Assembly (NCBI GenBank): GCA_023525715.1
Contig: CM042010.1
Coordinates: 84,507,894 to 84,571,893, forward strand
Direction of reading: 5' to 3'
DNA length: 64,000 bases
Origin: Cichorium intybus
Lineage: Eukaryota; Streptophyta; Magnoliopsida; Asterales; Asteraceae
The stretch's first letter is position 1, and each line of letters begins with the position of its first letter. Below the pieces are notes generated by a model. It saw only the letters and a program-made list of their open reading frames with translations. It was not told the origin of the DNA and searched no databases. Positions 33,901 through 44,594 of the stretch are shown here, piece by piece. Made by a program: the position numbers and the translations under genes.

Positions 33901-34868
33901 TCAGTTTTCTCCAGCAGCAACCATCGTTGTTGTCCCTCTATCTCTTATCTTTCTCGCTCTCGCTCTCACTATCTCTCCCTTCATTTGGTCTCTTTTCTGA
34001 TCGATCTCCCCTCTCATCCTTGGGTTTTCATGAACATTGATTCACACACACACAAGGTCGGGCATGTGTGTGCGTGTTCCGATCATGACACCCAAATTCT
34101 CCCCTTTTCTCTTTCTTTCTTTTCGATTTGGTAATACCGAGAATGGAGTCGCACATAGGAAAAATGCGTAAACCAGGTTCTACAGCTGGAATTTGACCTG
34201 GTCAAGTTTAGGAGAGAATTGACCAAATTACCCTTGGGACAACATTTATACCAATATTTTTCCTGATTTTTATGTTGGCATATCTTCATCATACGACACC
34301 TGATTTTTCAAACTTTATACCTATAGAAAGGTGGGAATGAGCTTAATAACTTTCCCCTACTGACTTAAGTCCAATTCTCAATATATTTTCTGATATCAAC
34401 CATTGAATATGACCCTTTGGTCATTTTTGTCACTTTTGGGCCATTTTAAAATTTTCATAACTTCTTCGTTATAACTCCAAATGGCATGATTCTTTTTCCT
34501 ATATTTTTTTATCTCAAATATTACCAAAGTCTCCTTGAGGACTTTTTCCTAATTCCTTATAGATTTTGAGATATTAATTTTTAAAGATTGTTCAATAAAT
34601 TTTTCACTTTTTGTCCTTTATTCCCAAATTTGTTCTTGTATCCTTAAAACAATATTCAAGATGAAATATCACTGAGTGGTGGTGAACCCTCATCTCTTCT
34701 TTCTGGGCCCGCCCGTACCAGCTAACTCGCTTTCCTCTATTAACTTAATAAAAGGCCTTAACATATAAGTTCCAACATTTTCACCTCCTTTGACCTTTTT
34801 GCCCTTTAATACAATGTTTAAAGGTCAAATTATATCTTACACGCATGAATAAATTTTTGGTTGTCACA
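30967..34868 (-). other. Element D, right segment, no gene
   Basis: Long AT-rich DNA. A few plus-strand ORFs of 90-140 codons at 33010-34134 lie in a C/T-rich stretch and have no recognisable domain, so I do not call genes. The tandem array at 31500-31905 and the TACTTCGCGA...CCCAGTAG segment are the main landmarks. Confidence 0.65.
31500..31905. repeat. About 35-45-bp tandem repeat in element D
   Basis: Around ten diverged copies of GGCTAGATGCCAAAACTTTC-TTTCATAA-ATT; leftmost copies are nearly identical, rightmost are degenerate. Confidence 0.9.
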
Positions 34869-34873
34869 TGTAA

Positions 34874-36004
34874 GCCCACATGGGTCATGTGTCGCATCAG
34901 ATCCACTTTTTAAAGTTGGATTTCTTTCATTTTTTGGGTAAAATCACTTCGTCCAAACTCTCTCTAAAACCCTAGGAACTTATTCATAAACCTCCAAAGT
35001 CGAAATTGAGGCCTATAATTCATGAATTGAAGCTAGGGTTCGATACTTTACGGTTGAAAGGTAATTCCCTTTGTTTTTAGCTTCAATTTGATGGTGGTAT
35101 TGTTTGAGTTGAGATGGTTCGAGGTGGTATTGATGAACCACTTGCAACTAGCATGAAATAAAGTAAGTTTACTTGGATTAGTGTGTATAAGGGAGTTTTA
35201 ATCTTAAACACGAGCTAATAAAGTGTTCGTTCTTGCGTTTCAACGGTTGAATGGGTCGGAATGGTAGAATTGGAAGCTACAACTAAGATAGTGTTATTAT
35301 CTTTTGTTTGTAACTCTTTTCTATCTTTCAAAATTCTTGATTGTTATGGGTTCAGCATGAATTGAGGTTGCTTTTGAATATTGAGTATTGACTCAGGCTG
35401 TTATGTTACAACCAAAGCTAGACAGTAGCACGGTACGCGAGGTTCAAGAGTTCCACAGATTGAGTCGGCATCAGGTGAGTAGTTACTTATTAGATAAACT
35501 ATGCTTTGTTGAGATGTTTATTGCAGATAAGAAGTATGATATGTTTTGATTTGCTTGAGTATAGCCAAACTCGAGTGTTTGAAGTGATGAGTTATAGTGT
35601 GTGTATCACACTAAGGACTGAGATAGTCCATTGAGATTTACTTAAACGAGATATTGGATGATACAATCCTATTAACCCTTAATTACTCACTGAGCTCTTG
35701 TAGCTCATAAATTGCTTGTTAATGTTGTTTGTGTTTAGGTTCTCGTAGTGGTGACCGCAGGAAGCGTAGCATCAAGGGATAGATATATTTTGGACTTGGA
35801 CTTACTTGTTTATTTTGAACTATGATGTTGACCCGGTTTTTGTATAACTTTTATAAAAACTTGATGTACATAGGTTAGGACTTAAACTATGTTTTTGTAA
35901 CAACTTTGTATGACTTGTTTCTTAACTTAGATTACACCTTTTAACCATGTGTTAATTTTGACTATATTAAGGTGTAATTTAATTGTGAGGAACCGGGCGT
36001 AACA
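34874..36004 (+). repeat. Element A 3' LTR, second part
   Basis: Aligns with 18039-19195 and ends CCGGGCGTAACA immediately before the GTGTC duplication. Confidence 0.93.
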
Positions 36005-36009
36005 GTGTC
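36005..36009. repeat. Target duplication GTGTC, right of element A
   Basis: Matches 10033-10037. Confidence 0.93.
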
Positions 36010-37402
36010 GCCAGAAGGTTGGTTGCTTAGTGCTAGCCTTAGGAAGTTGGGTTTTGTTAAGTGGTAGAGTTTCTGGTAGAGTTGGGTTATTTGATCGAGT
36101 AAGAGCGGGGGTGATTGTTTGTGAATTCTTCAAAATGATAATTTTCAAGTTTCGTTCATCTGTTCTCGTTCGGGTTGAGTAATAGCGGTGGCGCGTGCAG
36201 TAGAGCAACCGGGAAGGTGTGGAAAAGAGATGGTTATTAGTGTGCTTGTTCATTGGCAGTAAGAGCACTTCAGTTCTTTAGCATTGGGAATGATAGGCTC
36301 GAGTATTCGGTTTTCTTTCGAATGATGGATCAGTCATGTAAGAAGCTGTAGGTATTAGTGGAGGTTTTAGGAAGGGCGTTAGGGATTGGTTGGATAATCA
36401 ATCAGGAGAAAATGATTAGGAGTGTTAGTGTGTTAAAGTTTGGACCGGGTTTGGATGGTCGAGATACGGTTGAGTTTCTCCCTTGAGAAGTGTTGGCCTG
36501 TTATGTAGAGAGGGTCGTGTGTTGCGGCCCTTTTTTAGAGAATCAAGTAGATTCGCTGGTTGAGTTCGTTATGGTTGGTTGGGAAGTTGATCCTAGATCG
36601 AGAACCTGGAGGGATTGTCAAGTGTGTAGCCCTGTGGGCGGATTTGGAAAGGTTGTGTGTAGCCCTGCGGGTGGATTGACGAGTGTTAGGCGTTGTTCTT
36701 GGTCGTCCGATTTGTTCTTGCAACTGAGGGAAATCGAAATGAGTCAGGGAAGGACTATGAGTCCAGTTGTGGGCTAGGCCGAGCAGAGAACCTGAAATGA
36801 TGAAACAGGGAAGGGCCTGCGAGTTCGGTTGTGAACCAAATGGAACGGGGAACCTGTGATTCCATGTATGTTAATGATGAGTGCAGGAATAGCCTAATGG
36901 GCTGTGCATGAGTGGTGTATCTCATGCTTGTATCTTGGTTGATCGGATGCTCTTGGACAGAGTTCTTGTGAGTCGGTAGATCGGTAGTTGTGGCAGTGTG
37001 AATAATGGTATGGTGTTATGCGTGGGATGCTTTCGAAAATGGTGTAAGTTATATTGTTAGCCATAGGGCTATGTAAGATACTCTGAGGGTGAGTATTTGA
37101 AATTTACGGGCCGACATAGATTAGGCATGTGGCGGTCGGTGAGGTTCTCGAGCGCCGGGGTATGGGTTTGATTTAAAGGAGTTGTAGTAGGGTGTTTGTG
37201 AGCCTTCGAGGTTCTGTGGTGAGACCTTTTTGATTCAGGAATTTCGAGCATGTAAGGAGTTAAGTGCCCATGATCTTGTTGATATTGGTGGCGAGATCTT
37301 TCTGCTTTGGACATGTAGGGATAATAATAACCATGAAATGGTTAATCTGCTAGTGCGCGATTACTGCATGTAAGGAAAGGATTTCGAGGACGAAATCTAG
37401 TT
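36010..37402 (+). other. Element B internal DNA, right segment
   Basis: G/T-rich, no recognisable protein. Contains two TGTGTAGCCCTG-GGG-GGATT copies at about 36619-36680 and the ATTTCGAGGACGAAATC motif at 37381-37397 that marks the end of many chromovirus internal regions. Confidence 0.55.
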
Positions 37403-37416
37403 AAGTGGGGGAGAGT
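37403..37416 (+). other. Polypurine tract of element B
   Basis: AAGTGGGGGAGAGT abutting the TGTAAATCCC start of the 3' LTR. Confidence 0.88.
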
Positions 37417-37508
37417 TGTAAATCCCAAGAAGTCCAAGGTTCGGTTTCAAAGAGTCAAAGTTCGCGGAATAAGGAGCAAAAATATGGAAAATGGTAAGGA
37501 GAGGACAT

Positions 37509-37655
37509 TAGCGCCGCTAATGAGCCCATTAGCGACACTAATGTGGCTGGTGGCGCTAATATCCTTTTTCGCATCGTTAACTTGCCAGGCTGTTCGGCGG
37601 ATTCGCACGATCTTCATTAGTGATGCTAATATGGGTATAAGCGGCGCTAATGGCG
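37509..37655. repeat. Palindromic TTAGCG...CTAA block in element B LTR
   Basis: Variants ATTAGCGCCGCTAAT, ATTAGCGACACTAAT and ATTAGTGATGCTAAT about 20-80 bp apart; two weaker ones (TTAGCGACCCTAA, TTAGTGGCGCTAA) recur at 38280-38320. Confidence 0.8.
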
Positions 37656-38648
37656 CTGTTTGGGCCAAAACCCTAGAATTTCATGCTTGAGCCGTATATA
37701 AAGGAACCGTAACCCTAGGACAGCCGCATTTCATGCCTTAAGCCCCCAAAAACACCATTTTCCCTCTCTAACCTTCTTGGATGAGTTTTTGGTGTTTTTA
37801 GCCTCTTTAGATGGATTTTTGAAGCCTTGATGATGCTTGAAAGATGGTAGTTGCTAGAAGTTGTTTCTCTTGGGTGAAACTTCAAAGATCTGCATTTATC
37901 TGGACCATTGTGAGAAAAGTTTCCACCTTTATGATTTGTTAAGGTTCTTATGATGTTTCTAGTAAGATTTTGTGGTTTGAAATGTTGTAATGGTCCCTGT
38001 TGATGATTGTCCATGGTTGGAAAGGATAAAGTTTGGAACTTTATGCCTTATGGTCTGATTTAGAATCTTTTAACTAGTTTAGAGAGTAAGCCAAACTCTC
38101 CGTGATGGTTTAGTTGAAGTTTTGGACCTCAGATCTGGTTATTTGACTCGCATGGTTATGTTTGCATGTTAAAGTTAGGATTTTTATGGACTTATGGACT
38201 ATTTGGAATATCCCTAGAAGGATTAAGACATTAGCTGAATGGATTAAGAACTTAATGAACATTTCTGGACTGTTCATAGTTAGCGACCCTAACTGGAGGA
38301 GTTAGTGGCGCTAACTGCGCCTGTTGAATTTTTTGACTTTTGGTCAAACTTGAGGGTTTTGGATGCTGGTCTTATAGTTTTATCCTGTTTGGGACTTAGG
38401 GGGTTCTAAGTGGAGTTTACCCTTGATAGGAAGTGTGTATTGTCGGGATCTGAGGTCACTCGCGTGGGGTGCTGTCTAAGCTTGAGGTCACGAATCAGGT
38501 GAGTCTTCTCACTATACTATGGGTGATGTTACATGCGTAGATAGACTTTATTTCTTTGTGTAATAATGTGATTATTTGTGATTTAGGTGTTTGCCGACGA
38601 AATTCGATGACTGCAGGACTATGGACCGACAGTGCCGGCGTGAGAGTT

Positions 38649-38878
38649 GATGACGATGTTTGCCGGCGAAAGCCGATGACGATGTTTGCCGGCAAAAGCC
38701 GATGACGATGTTCGCCGACGAAAGCCGACGATGATGTTTTCCGACGGATTGGGGCAAGCACGAGAATCGAGGACGGATCAGGGCAAGCCCGATAGTCACA
38801 CGATGATTTCCGAAGGATCGAGGCAAGCTCGAGAGTCGAGGACGGATCGGGGCAAGCCCAAGAGCCACGCGATGATTT
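38649..38878. repeat. 26-bp and about 70-bp tandem repeats in element B LTR
   Basis: Three and a half copies of a 26-bp GATGACGATGTTTGCCGGCG-type unit at 38649-38748, then copies of GAGGACGGATC-GGGCAAGCCC about 70 bp apart. Confidence 0.88.
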
Positions 38879-39190
38879 GTTAAACGATGATTTTATGTGA
38901 TGGGATAATGTGATATTTTTGGGGAACTCACTAAGCTTTGTGCTTACCATTTTACCCTAACATGTTTTTCAGGTAATTACTGCTTGAGCTTGGAGCATGA
39001 CGCGATTGTACAACATCTGAGGTTTCAATGATAAGTCTTCCGCTAGATGATGTTTTCAAATGTTTTTGATTTAGGAATTCTAATGTTTGAATAACAAGTT
39101 TAAATTTGGATGATTTTATTTGGTGACTCGTTTTACGAAATTGTGCTGTTTTAAAAACGAAAATTTTATTACGAAATTTGAGACGTTACA

Positions 39191-39316
39191 GAAACATTCA
39201 ATCTTTCATTCGATGACTACTACATAAAAAAGTCTCAGACAGCCTTTCCAATGTCATCCATCTTTCCTGAATCTAATTATCAATCAAAGCATTCAGCACC
39301 CTCTTCATCATATTAA
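39191..39316 (+). pseudogene. C-terminal end of an unidentified gene cut by element B
   Basis: An open frame starts at the LTR boundary and ends in TAA at 39314-39316. It encodes about 41 residues, including LSFDDYYIKKSQTAFPM, SSIFPESNYQ and a serine-rich end. Composition and codon use look like real protein, and the frame opens exactly at the insertion point. I do not recognise the family. It could be chance, since the piece is short. Confidence 0.4.
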
Positions 39317-39568
39317 ATATGTTCTTTATTCGCTTAGTTATTTCATATTTTGTTTTCTTAATATTCATCTTGATTCGAATCCAACATTCAACACGTTCTC
39401 TTGTAAACCTTTAGACATATAAAAGATGTTTTACCATTATAACTCGTTTGCAGGATTCACATAGTATGTTAGGTTGCCATGATTATTCTATTTTTATTAA
39501 ATTATATATAATTACAAACTCATGATGTGTGAAATATTTGATTCTCCGTATATTGATGTCCAAAATTC

Positions 39569-39609
<41 letters not shown>

Positions 39610-39928
39610 TAAGAAGAGTTCACATCTTAAAAGCAAATAACATGTGATAATCACCATTAAGATCGTCCAGTTGTGATTAGTTGCAAATCGATCATTCCAT
39701 ATAATAGAGAGTTATTTCATATTGGAATCTGGCATCCCATATGCAGTTCATTCAAAAAGACATACTGATTAGAAAATAAAAAATAAAGATGTGTGTTGTT
39801 GTGGACCTGTGGTGGCATTTTTTATTTTTTTAAAAGGATTTAATTCTTTTTTAATAATTTATTATAAAAAGTTATAGGGGAAGATGGAATATCTCCATCC
39901 ACATAAAGAAAACGGCTTTAAATATTAT
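39317..39928. other. AT-rich non-coding flank
   Basis: No gene seen. If the preceding frame is real this is its 3' UTR and downstream DNA. Contains the poly(A) run at 39573-39607. Confidence 0.6.
39573..39607. repeat. Poly(A) run, 35 bases
   Basis: Uninterrupted A run; could be a microsatellite or the tail of a retroposed sequence. No clear target duplication was found. Confidence 0.9.
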
Positions 39929-40008
39929 TCTATTAATTAAAAAGTGTGAAGTTTGCCCATGTTACATAAAGTTACCCGAATTTTTTATGAGGGCTTTGTT
40001 ACGTTTTT

Positions 40009-42038
40009 TTTTTTGGATTTTCCAACTTCGTTTTTAATTGGGTGTGACACGTGTTGTGTGTGTGAGGTCCATACCGCCTTCTTCTTTACGATATCTTGAC
40101 GCCTGGTTTCCTCAACCTTTGCCTTCTGCGGTTTCTTTTTTGGGTTTTTGGATTTTGCATGTTTACCGATTCCTCTCATTTTCTTTGTCGGTTGCTTCTC
40201 TTTGACGCGAGTGTGGTGAATTCCCGTTGTTAGTGGTTTGTTGCATCCCTTTCGTATTCCTTTCTTCGTCGTTTCTTCTCTTCGTGTATCTCTCCGGTGA
40301 ATTTCCGTCGTTTTGGGGGTTTCTTATCGGTGGAGCTTCTTCTTCGTTTTTGCATGTGGGTGCGTTGCTTGCGCTGTGTGAAGGTTAGCTTTCTCACTTA
40401 GTTTTTTTTTTCTCCATTGGGTTTTTTATTTTGTTGTTTAGCGTTCTTCCATTCCAGAACCATCTTCACCCCCACCGCTTGATCTTTACACCTCACGCGA
40501 AAACGGGAACACAGTCGATCTTTACGCCATGGAGATCCGATTGTAGCTGAAGCTCTGTGTCGATGGTTTCTGCGACTTCCCATTCCTTCAATTTTCGATT
40601 CTTTTCGATAATCTTTGCTGTGTCCATTTCGTTCTCACTCGATTGCTGTTTCCATTTCGTTTTCAATCGATTTCTGTGTCGGTGGTTTCTGCGACATAGT
40701 CGCCACCGCCCACAACTCCTTCCTGTGTCATCTCTCTCTACCACCTACAAAACATTTCTTTCTCAATTATCCTCTGTGTTTTTTTTTCACAATCGAATCA
40801 TATGAACGAATTCAGTCGATCGGAGCTTTCCTTTTCAGTAAAGTGAGTTACCGTATTGGCGATTACCCTAACTTGAATGTCCTACCGAATGACGAATTGG
40901 ATGTCGACAATCAGGAACCTAGGGTTGCGGTTATTGAAAACCCGATGGATTTGCTTAGATCAATCGAAAAACCATTGAAGGATCGTGAAACGTCTGCTGG
41001 ATTTAGCTTGGAAGGGTTGGAAGTTTTTTGGATTTTCCAACTTCGTTTTTAATTGGGTGTGACACGTGTTGTGTGTGTGAGGTCCATACCGCCTTCTTCT
41101 TTACGATATCTTGACGCCTGGTTTCCTCAACCTTTGCCTTCTGCGGTTTCTTTTTTGGGTTTTTGGATTTTGCATGTTTACCGATTCCTCTCATTTTCTT
41201 TGTCGGTTGCTTCTCTTTGACGCGAGTGTGGTGAATTCCCGTTGTTAGTGGTTTGTTGCATCCCTTTCGTATTCCTTTCTTCGTCGTTTCTTCTCTTCGT
41301 GTATCTCTCCGGTGAATTTCCGTCGTTTTGGGGGTTTCTTATCGGTGGAGCTTCTTCTTCGTTTTTGCATGTGGGTGCGTTGCTTGCGCTGTGTGAAGGT
41401 TAGCTTTCTCACTTAGTTTTTTTTTTCTCCGTTGGGTTTTTTATTTTGTTGTTTAGCGTTCTTCCATTCCAGAACCATCTTCACCCCCACCGCTTGATCT
41501 TTACACCTCACGCGAAAACGGGAACACAGTCGATCTTTACGCCATGGAGATCCGATTGTAGCTGAAGCTCTGTGTCGGTGGTTTCTGCGACTTCCCATTC
41601 CTTCAATTTTCGATTCTTTTCGATAATCTTTGCTGTGTCCATTTCGTTCTCACTCGATTGCTGTTTCCATTTCGTTTTCAATCGATTTCTGTGTCGGTGG
41701 TTTCTGCGACATAGTCGCCACCGCCCACAACTCCTTCCTGTGTCATCTCTCTCTACCACCTACAAAACATTTCTTTCTCAATTATCCTCTGTGTTTTTTT
41801 TTCACAATCGAATCATATGAACGAATTCAGTCGATCGGAGCTTTCCTTTTCAGTAAAGTGAGTTACCGTATTGGCGATTACCCTAACTTGAATGTCCTAC
41901 CGAATGACGAATTGGATGTCGACAATCAGGAACCTAGGGTTGCGGTTATTGAAAACCCGATGGATTTGCTTAGATCAATCGAAAAACCATTGAAGGATCG
42001 TGAAACGTCTGCTGGATTTAGCTTGGAAGGGTTGGAAG
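40009..42038 (+). repeat. 1,015-bp tandem duplication
   Basis: Copy 1 is 40009-41023 and copy 2 is 41024-42038, directly adjacent. Only a couple of base differences are visible (CTCCATTGGG against CTCCGTTGGG; GTGTCGATGG against GTGTCGGTGG). Each contains a TCTCC-rich UTR-like section and one copy of the captured exon. After copy 2 coding continues into GACGTCGAGG, which copy 1 lacks. Confidence 0.95.
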
Positions 42039-42058
42039 ACGTCGAGGACTTTGTTTGG
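41854..42058 (+). pseudogene. Captured exon, unidentified gene (i), second copy
   Basis: An acceptor-like TTTCCTTTTCAG precedes, and GGGTGAGT follows as a good donor at 42059. The frame reads YRIGDYPNLNVLPNDELDVD, VAVIENPMDLLRSIEKPLKD, GFSLEGLEDVEDFVW. The same exon, without the last seven residues, is in copy 1 of the duplication (to 41023). I do not recognise the protein. Confidence 0.5.
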
Positions 42059-42485
42059 GTGAGTATTAGGTTTTTTTCTTTTAAAATTGCTTCAATTACA
42101 CTGGATATCTGTTTCTACTACCACTAATTTCTGATTAACAATAGATTTATGTGATTTTCAGAGCTTATATGCAAAAAGTGGACTTGCATGTTTACTTTGG
42201 CATACAACTTCACAATTGACAACAAATTCTGATTTTTTGCCTGCAATTTTTTTGGCAACTATAACAATGTGGATGGTAAATTGGGGGAAGTAGCAGTTTT
42301 TGATATCAATATCTTAAGTGAACGTCCTTTTTCCCCTAAGGAGGGGATGGAATTAAATGGCTGAGTTCAGTTGCTTTTGCTGTGTCTTTGCTTGATAACG
42401 GATATCTATGGAAGTTTGAAGTTTTGGTTTATTGCTATTTGAACTTCTAAAGTTCTGAATAAAGATTCTATTGGAAATAACTCAG
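42059..42485 (+). other. Intron-like DNA between captured exons
   Basis: T-rich, begins GTGAGT and ends in AG at 42484-42485, consistent with an intron between fragments (i) and (ii). Confidence 0.5.
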
Positions 42486-42584
42486 GGATATCAAGAAGAG
42501 TCTTTAGACACAGGGCGATCTACTCATCTTCTTCATCTAATGAAAAATGCTAACAAAGCATTCAGAGAGAATCGTTATGAAGAG
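42486..42584 (+). pseudogene. Captured exon, unidentified gene (ii)
   Basis: A 99-bp exon between AG and GTAAGT. It encodes GYQEESLDTGRSTHLLHLMK and NANKAFRENRYEE, the latter resembling the first helix of a tetratricopeptide repeat. Frame is phase 0 and could follow exon (i) directly, so both may come from one gene. Confidence 0.45.
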
Positions 42585-43495
42585 GTAAGTAATTAGATTA
42601 CTTACTCCATACATTCTGTTCTTTTCTTTCTTCATACCAAGCCTGAAAGCAACTCATCGTACTTGGTAATAAAACAATGTTTATTAATGAGGCAGTTAAT
42701 TATTATTCCAGAGCTCATATCATCAAGCCAGATGATCCTATCATTATTAGCAACTGATTGTCTTTATTTTGAGTTTGTAGGTTATTTTGAAGTAATCTAT
42801 TGTATCATCAAGTATCGGGTTCTAATTTGTTCTGATTATGATTTTTCTTCCATTTAGGTTTTGGAATCTGATATGCATTGTAAGTTTTTGATGAAATGCC
42901 TATGATATGCATCGGTTATGATTGTCATTTTGGTACGTATTCCTCTCCTTTGATCATCATTCTCTCCTGAGTTCTTGACTGATTTTCCGTTGAGATATCT
43001 TGGGTTGTTGACTGTATTTATTTGAACCTTGATGTGATTTTTTTTGATATATTCGTAAGTGTGAACAAGGCGTGAGTAATGCTTGAGGTTCTCCTAAGCG
43101 TGGACAAGGCGTGAATATTTATCTGAATTTATATATCTGTTTGTATAGCATGTGATGGCTATCTGTTTGTATAGCATGTGATGGCAGGTTGATTTTGGAT
43201 AAACACAGATAAACATTGACCTTATCTTGAAGTTTTAACCTTGATGGAATTGTAGATGTAATTTCTTTCTCTCAATGTTTTTGTTTTTCAAAAAAAGACG
43301 AGAATACCCTTACCATAATGTTAATGTGGTGATTTGTGGGTACTACTGGCACTTGATAGGATTCAAAAAAATGAGGAGTTAGCATATGACGTAATTACTA
43401 ATTAGTCTTGGTCTCTATGAATAAAAGAAAGAATTAAAGTACCGTTAAATTTGTAAACAGTTATTGACTTTTTTTTTCTTTTTTTTAATCTTCAG
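42585..43495 (+). other. Intron-like or intergenic DNA inside the Helitron
   Basis: No coding region. Contains a direct 26-bp duplicate TATCTGTTTGTATAGCATGT-GATGGC at about 43132-43185. Confidence 0.55.
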
Positions 43496-43858
43496 CAATT
43501 ACTGGCACTTGAAGCAAATATATTCCTTGGTGGGCTTAACTTGTATGATCAACATAGGGACATGAGACTGGATATTGATAACATGTCATACGAGGTTTTA
43601 ATACTATTATTATTAGTATTATCTTTTAATATACTTTATACTTTTTGAAAATCAGTTTTCTTTATGATTTGATCGATTTTTTTTTTCTCATAGGAACTAC
43701 TAGCACTTGAAGAAAAAATGAGTACAGCCAGCACAACATTATCTAAAGAGGAATTATCAATATCCATTAAAAAAAGTATATATCAGTCTGTGCAATTAGA
43801 AGATGGAAAAATGAGGCATAGTCTGGGTTCATAGGACAGCAAATGCAGTATTTATCAG
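43496..43858 (+). pseudogene. MBR-like RING E3 ubiquitin ligase fragment, RING missing
   Basis: Two exons, 43496-43594 and 43694-43858, with AG/GT borders. Exon one ends HRDMRLDIDNMSYE and exon two starts ELLALEEKM, the hallmark stretch just upstream of the RING-H2 domain in the plant MBR1/MBR2-like E3 family. Exon two then has LSKEELSISIKKSIYQ and reaches the expected start of the RING, but the first Cys pair is CSIY instead of CSIC and the exon stops there. A TAG at 43832-43834 also interrupts it. No later RING exons follow; the next captured DNA is a PHD finger from another gene. Confidence 0.75.
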
Positions 43859-43948
43859 GTAATTATTATTATTATTATTATTATCACCTTATTAGATTTT
43901 TTTTATAAACTAAAGGTGCGAATTGAGGTCCTTTTTCTTCACATGAAG

Positions 43949-44594
43949 GTACTGCAAATGTGAAATGCCCTACAACCCTGATGACTTGATGGTTCAATGC
44001 GAAGGATGCAACGACTGGTATGACATTTTTATGTTTCAAAATTATATAATAGTTGAAAACGAAAAAGAATGCATGTTTCAAACATTTGGGTACAAAAAGA
44101 TGCTAGGGCTATTTATAATTAGATAGAGTTGTACTAATATAACGATGATATTATTTCCATAATAAAAAATTTGACCTAAATCGTCCAGGAACAACTATTA
44201 TTTACGTATATCACTGATTTGCTTATTTTGATAGCAAGTTTCTATAATTAAACATAATAAAACAAATAAAAGGCTATCTGTTCGCATTGTGTGTTTTTAC
44301 TTGTATAAAGAAATGAATCACTTCCATGTAAACATACACACACATATATCTTATAAGATGCACATACAATCATGGGTTTGTATTTTTTTGCGGTTTTTTT
44401 TTACTTGATTAACATGAATTGAGTTTTATTTTATGTAATTTTATAAATCATGCAGATTTCATCCTCCTTGCATTGGTATGACAATTGAAGAAGCAAAAAA
44501 ATTGGACCAGTTTCTGTGCTCAGATTGTTCTTCTGATGATGATGCAAAAAGACCATTGAACCCATTCCCAGTTTCACCATTTTCTGATGAGAAG
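43949..44594 (+). pseudogene. EBS/SHL-like PHD finger fragment
   Basis: Exons 43949-44017 and 44456-44594. Exon one encodes YCKCEMPYNPDDLMVQCEGC and exon two FHPPCIGMTIEEAKKLDQFL then CSDCSSDDDAKRP, almost the textbook PHD finger (C4HC3 zinc ligands) of the plant BAH-PHD histone readers EBS and SHL that regulate flowering. No BAH domain is present upstream. With the visible GT-AG sites the Trp codon split by the intron becomes TGA (TG at 44016-44017 plus A at 44456), a premature stop. Exon two ends at a good GTAAGA donor but no further EBS exon was found. Confidence 0.82.

Larger units (their letters stand above)
24447..34868 (-). mobile_element. Element D, probable giant solo gypsy LTR
   Basis: Ends TGTAATGCCCC...GGTTGTCACA with a perfect TGTAA duplication. 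Without element E and one ATCAT it is about 4.5 kb and has no gag or pol, no second LTR and no primer site of its own. It shares with the LTRs of element G the end (GGGGCATTACA against GGGGTGTTACA on minus) and the internal CTACTTCGCGA...GGTACCATCCCAGTAG segment (31320-31352 against 52398-52431), which suggests a long minus-strand LTR left by recombination between two LTRs. A large non-autonomous element is the alternative. Confidence 0.65.
10038..36004 (+). mobile_element. Ty3/gypsy element A, complete ends, interrupted in both LTRs
   Basis: 5' LTR 10038-10305 plus 18039-19195, primer binding site 19199-19211, gag and pol 19549-24000, polypurine tract, 3' LTR 24010-24441 plus 34874-36004. 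The two LTRs start TATAATACCG / TGTAATACCG and end CATAACA / CGTAACA. A 5-bp duplication GTGTC flanks it. Gag with two zinc knuckles, protease, RT, RNase H and integrase are recognisable but carry many stops and frameshifts. The pol order and initiator-Met primer site fit a Tekay/Del-type chromovirus. Without its inner insertions it would be about 7.8 kb. Confidence 0.92.
9018..39190 (+). mobile_element. Gypsy-type element B, 3' part, heavily nested
   Basis: Two internal segments (9018-10037 and 36010-37416) become contiguous when element A and one GTGTC duplication are removed, and they lead into a polypurine tract and a 3' LTR (37417-39190). The motif ATTTCGAGGACGAAATC just before the tract (37381-37397) is typical of the end of chromovirus-type gypsy internal regions. 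The 5' part lies to the left of the window, beyond the Sirevirus-like element that appears to have inserted in it. It is the oldest layer of the nest. Confidence 0.65.
37417..39190 (+). repeat. Element B 3' LTR
   Basis: TGTAAATCCC after the polypurine tract to GACGTTACA, 1,774 bp. The terminal TGTAA / TTACA is an inverted repeat. No second copy in the window. GAAAC (39191-39195) would be the right target duplication. Confidence 0.78.

Noticed and set aside
33010..34134. Several ORFs of 90-140 codons suggesting a gene in element D
   Set aside because: Overlapping frames in a C/T-rich stretch with serine/leucine-rich translation and no motif; D is explained better as a long LTR.
36490..36777. 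95-codon ORF in element B
   Set aside because: No similarity to gag, pol or host proteins; isolated in repeat-like G/T-rich DNA.
39573..39607. Poly(A) run as the tail of a SINE or processed pseudogene
   Set aside because: No pol III boxes, no homologous gene body upstream and no flanking target duplication seen.
39985..40179. Lysine-rich minus-strand ORFs in both duplication copies (also 41003-41194 and others)
   Set aside because: Antisense shadows of C/T-rich UTR-like DNA; doubled only because the segment is duplicated.
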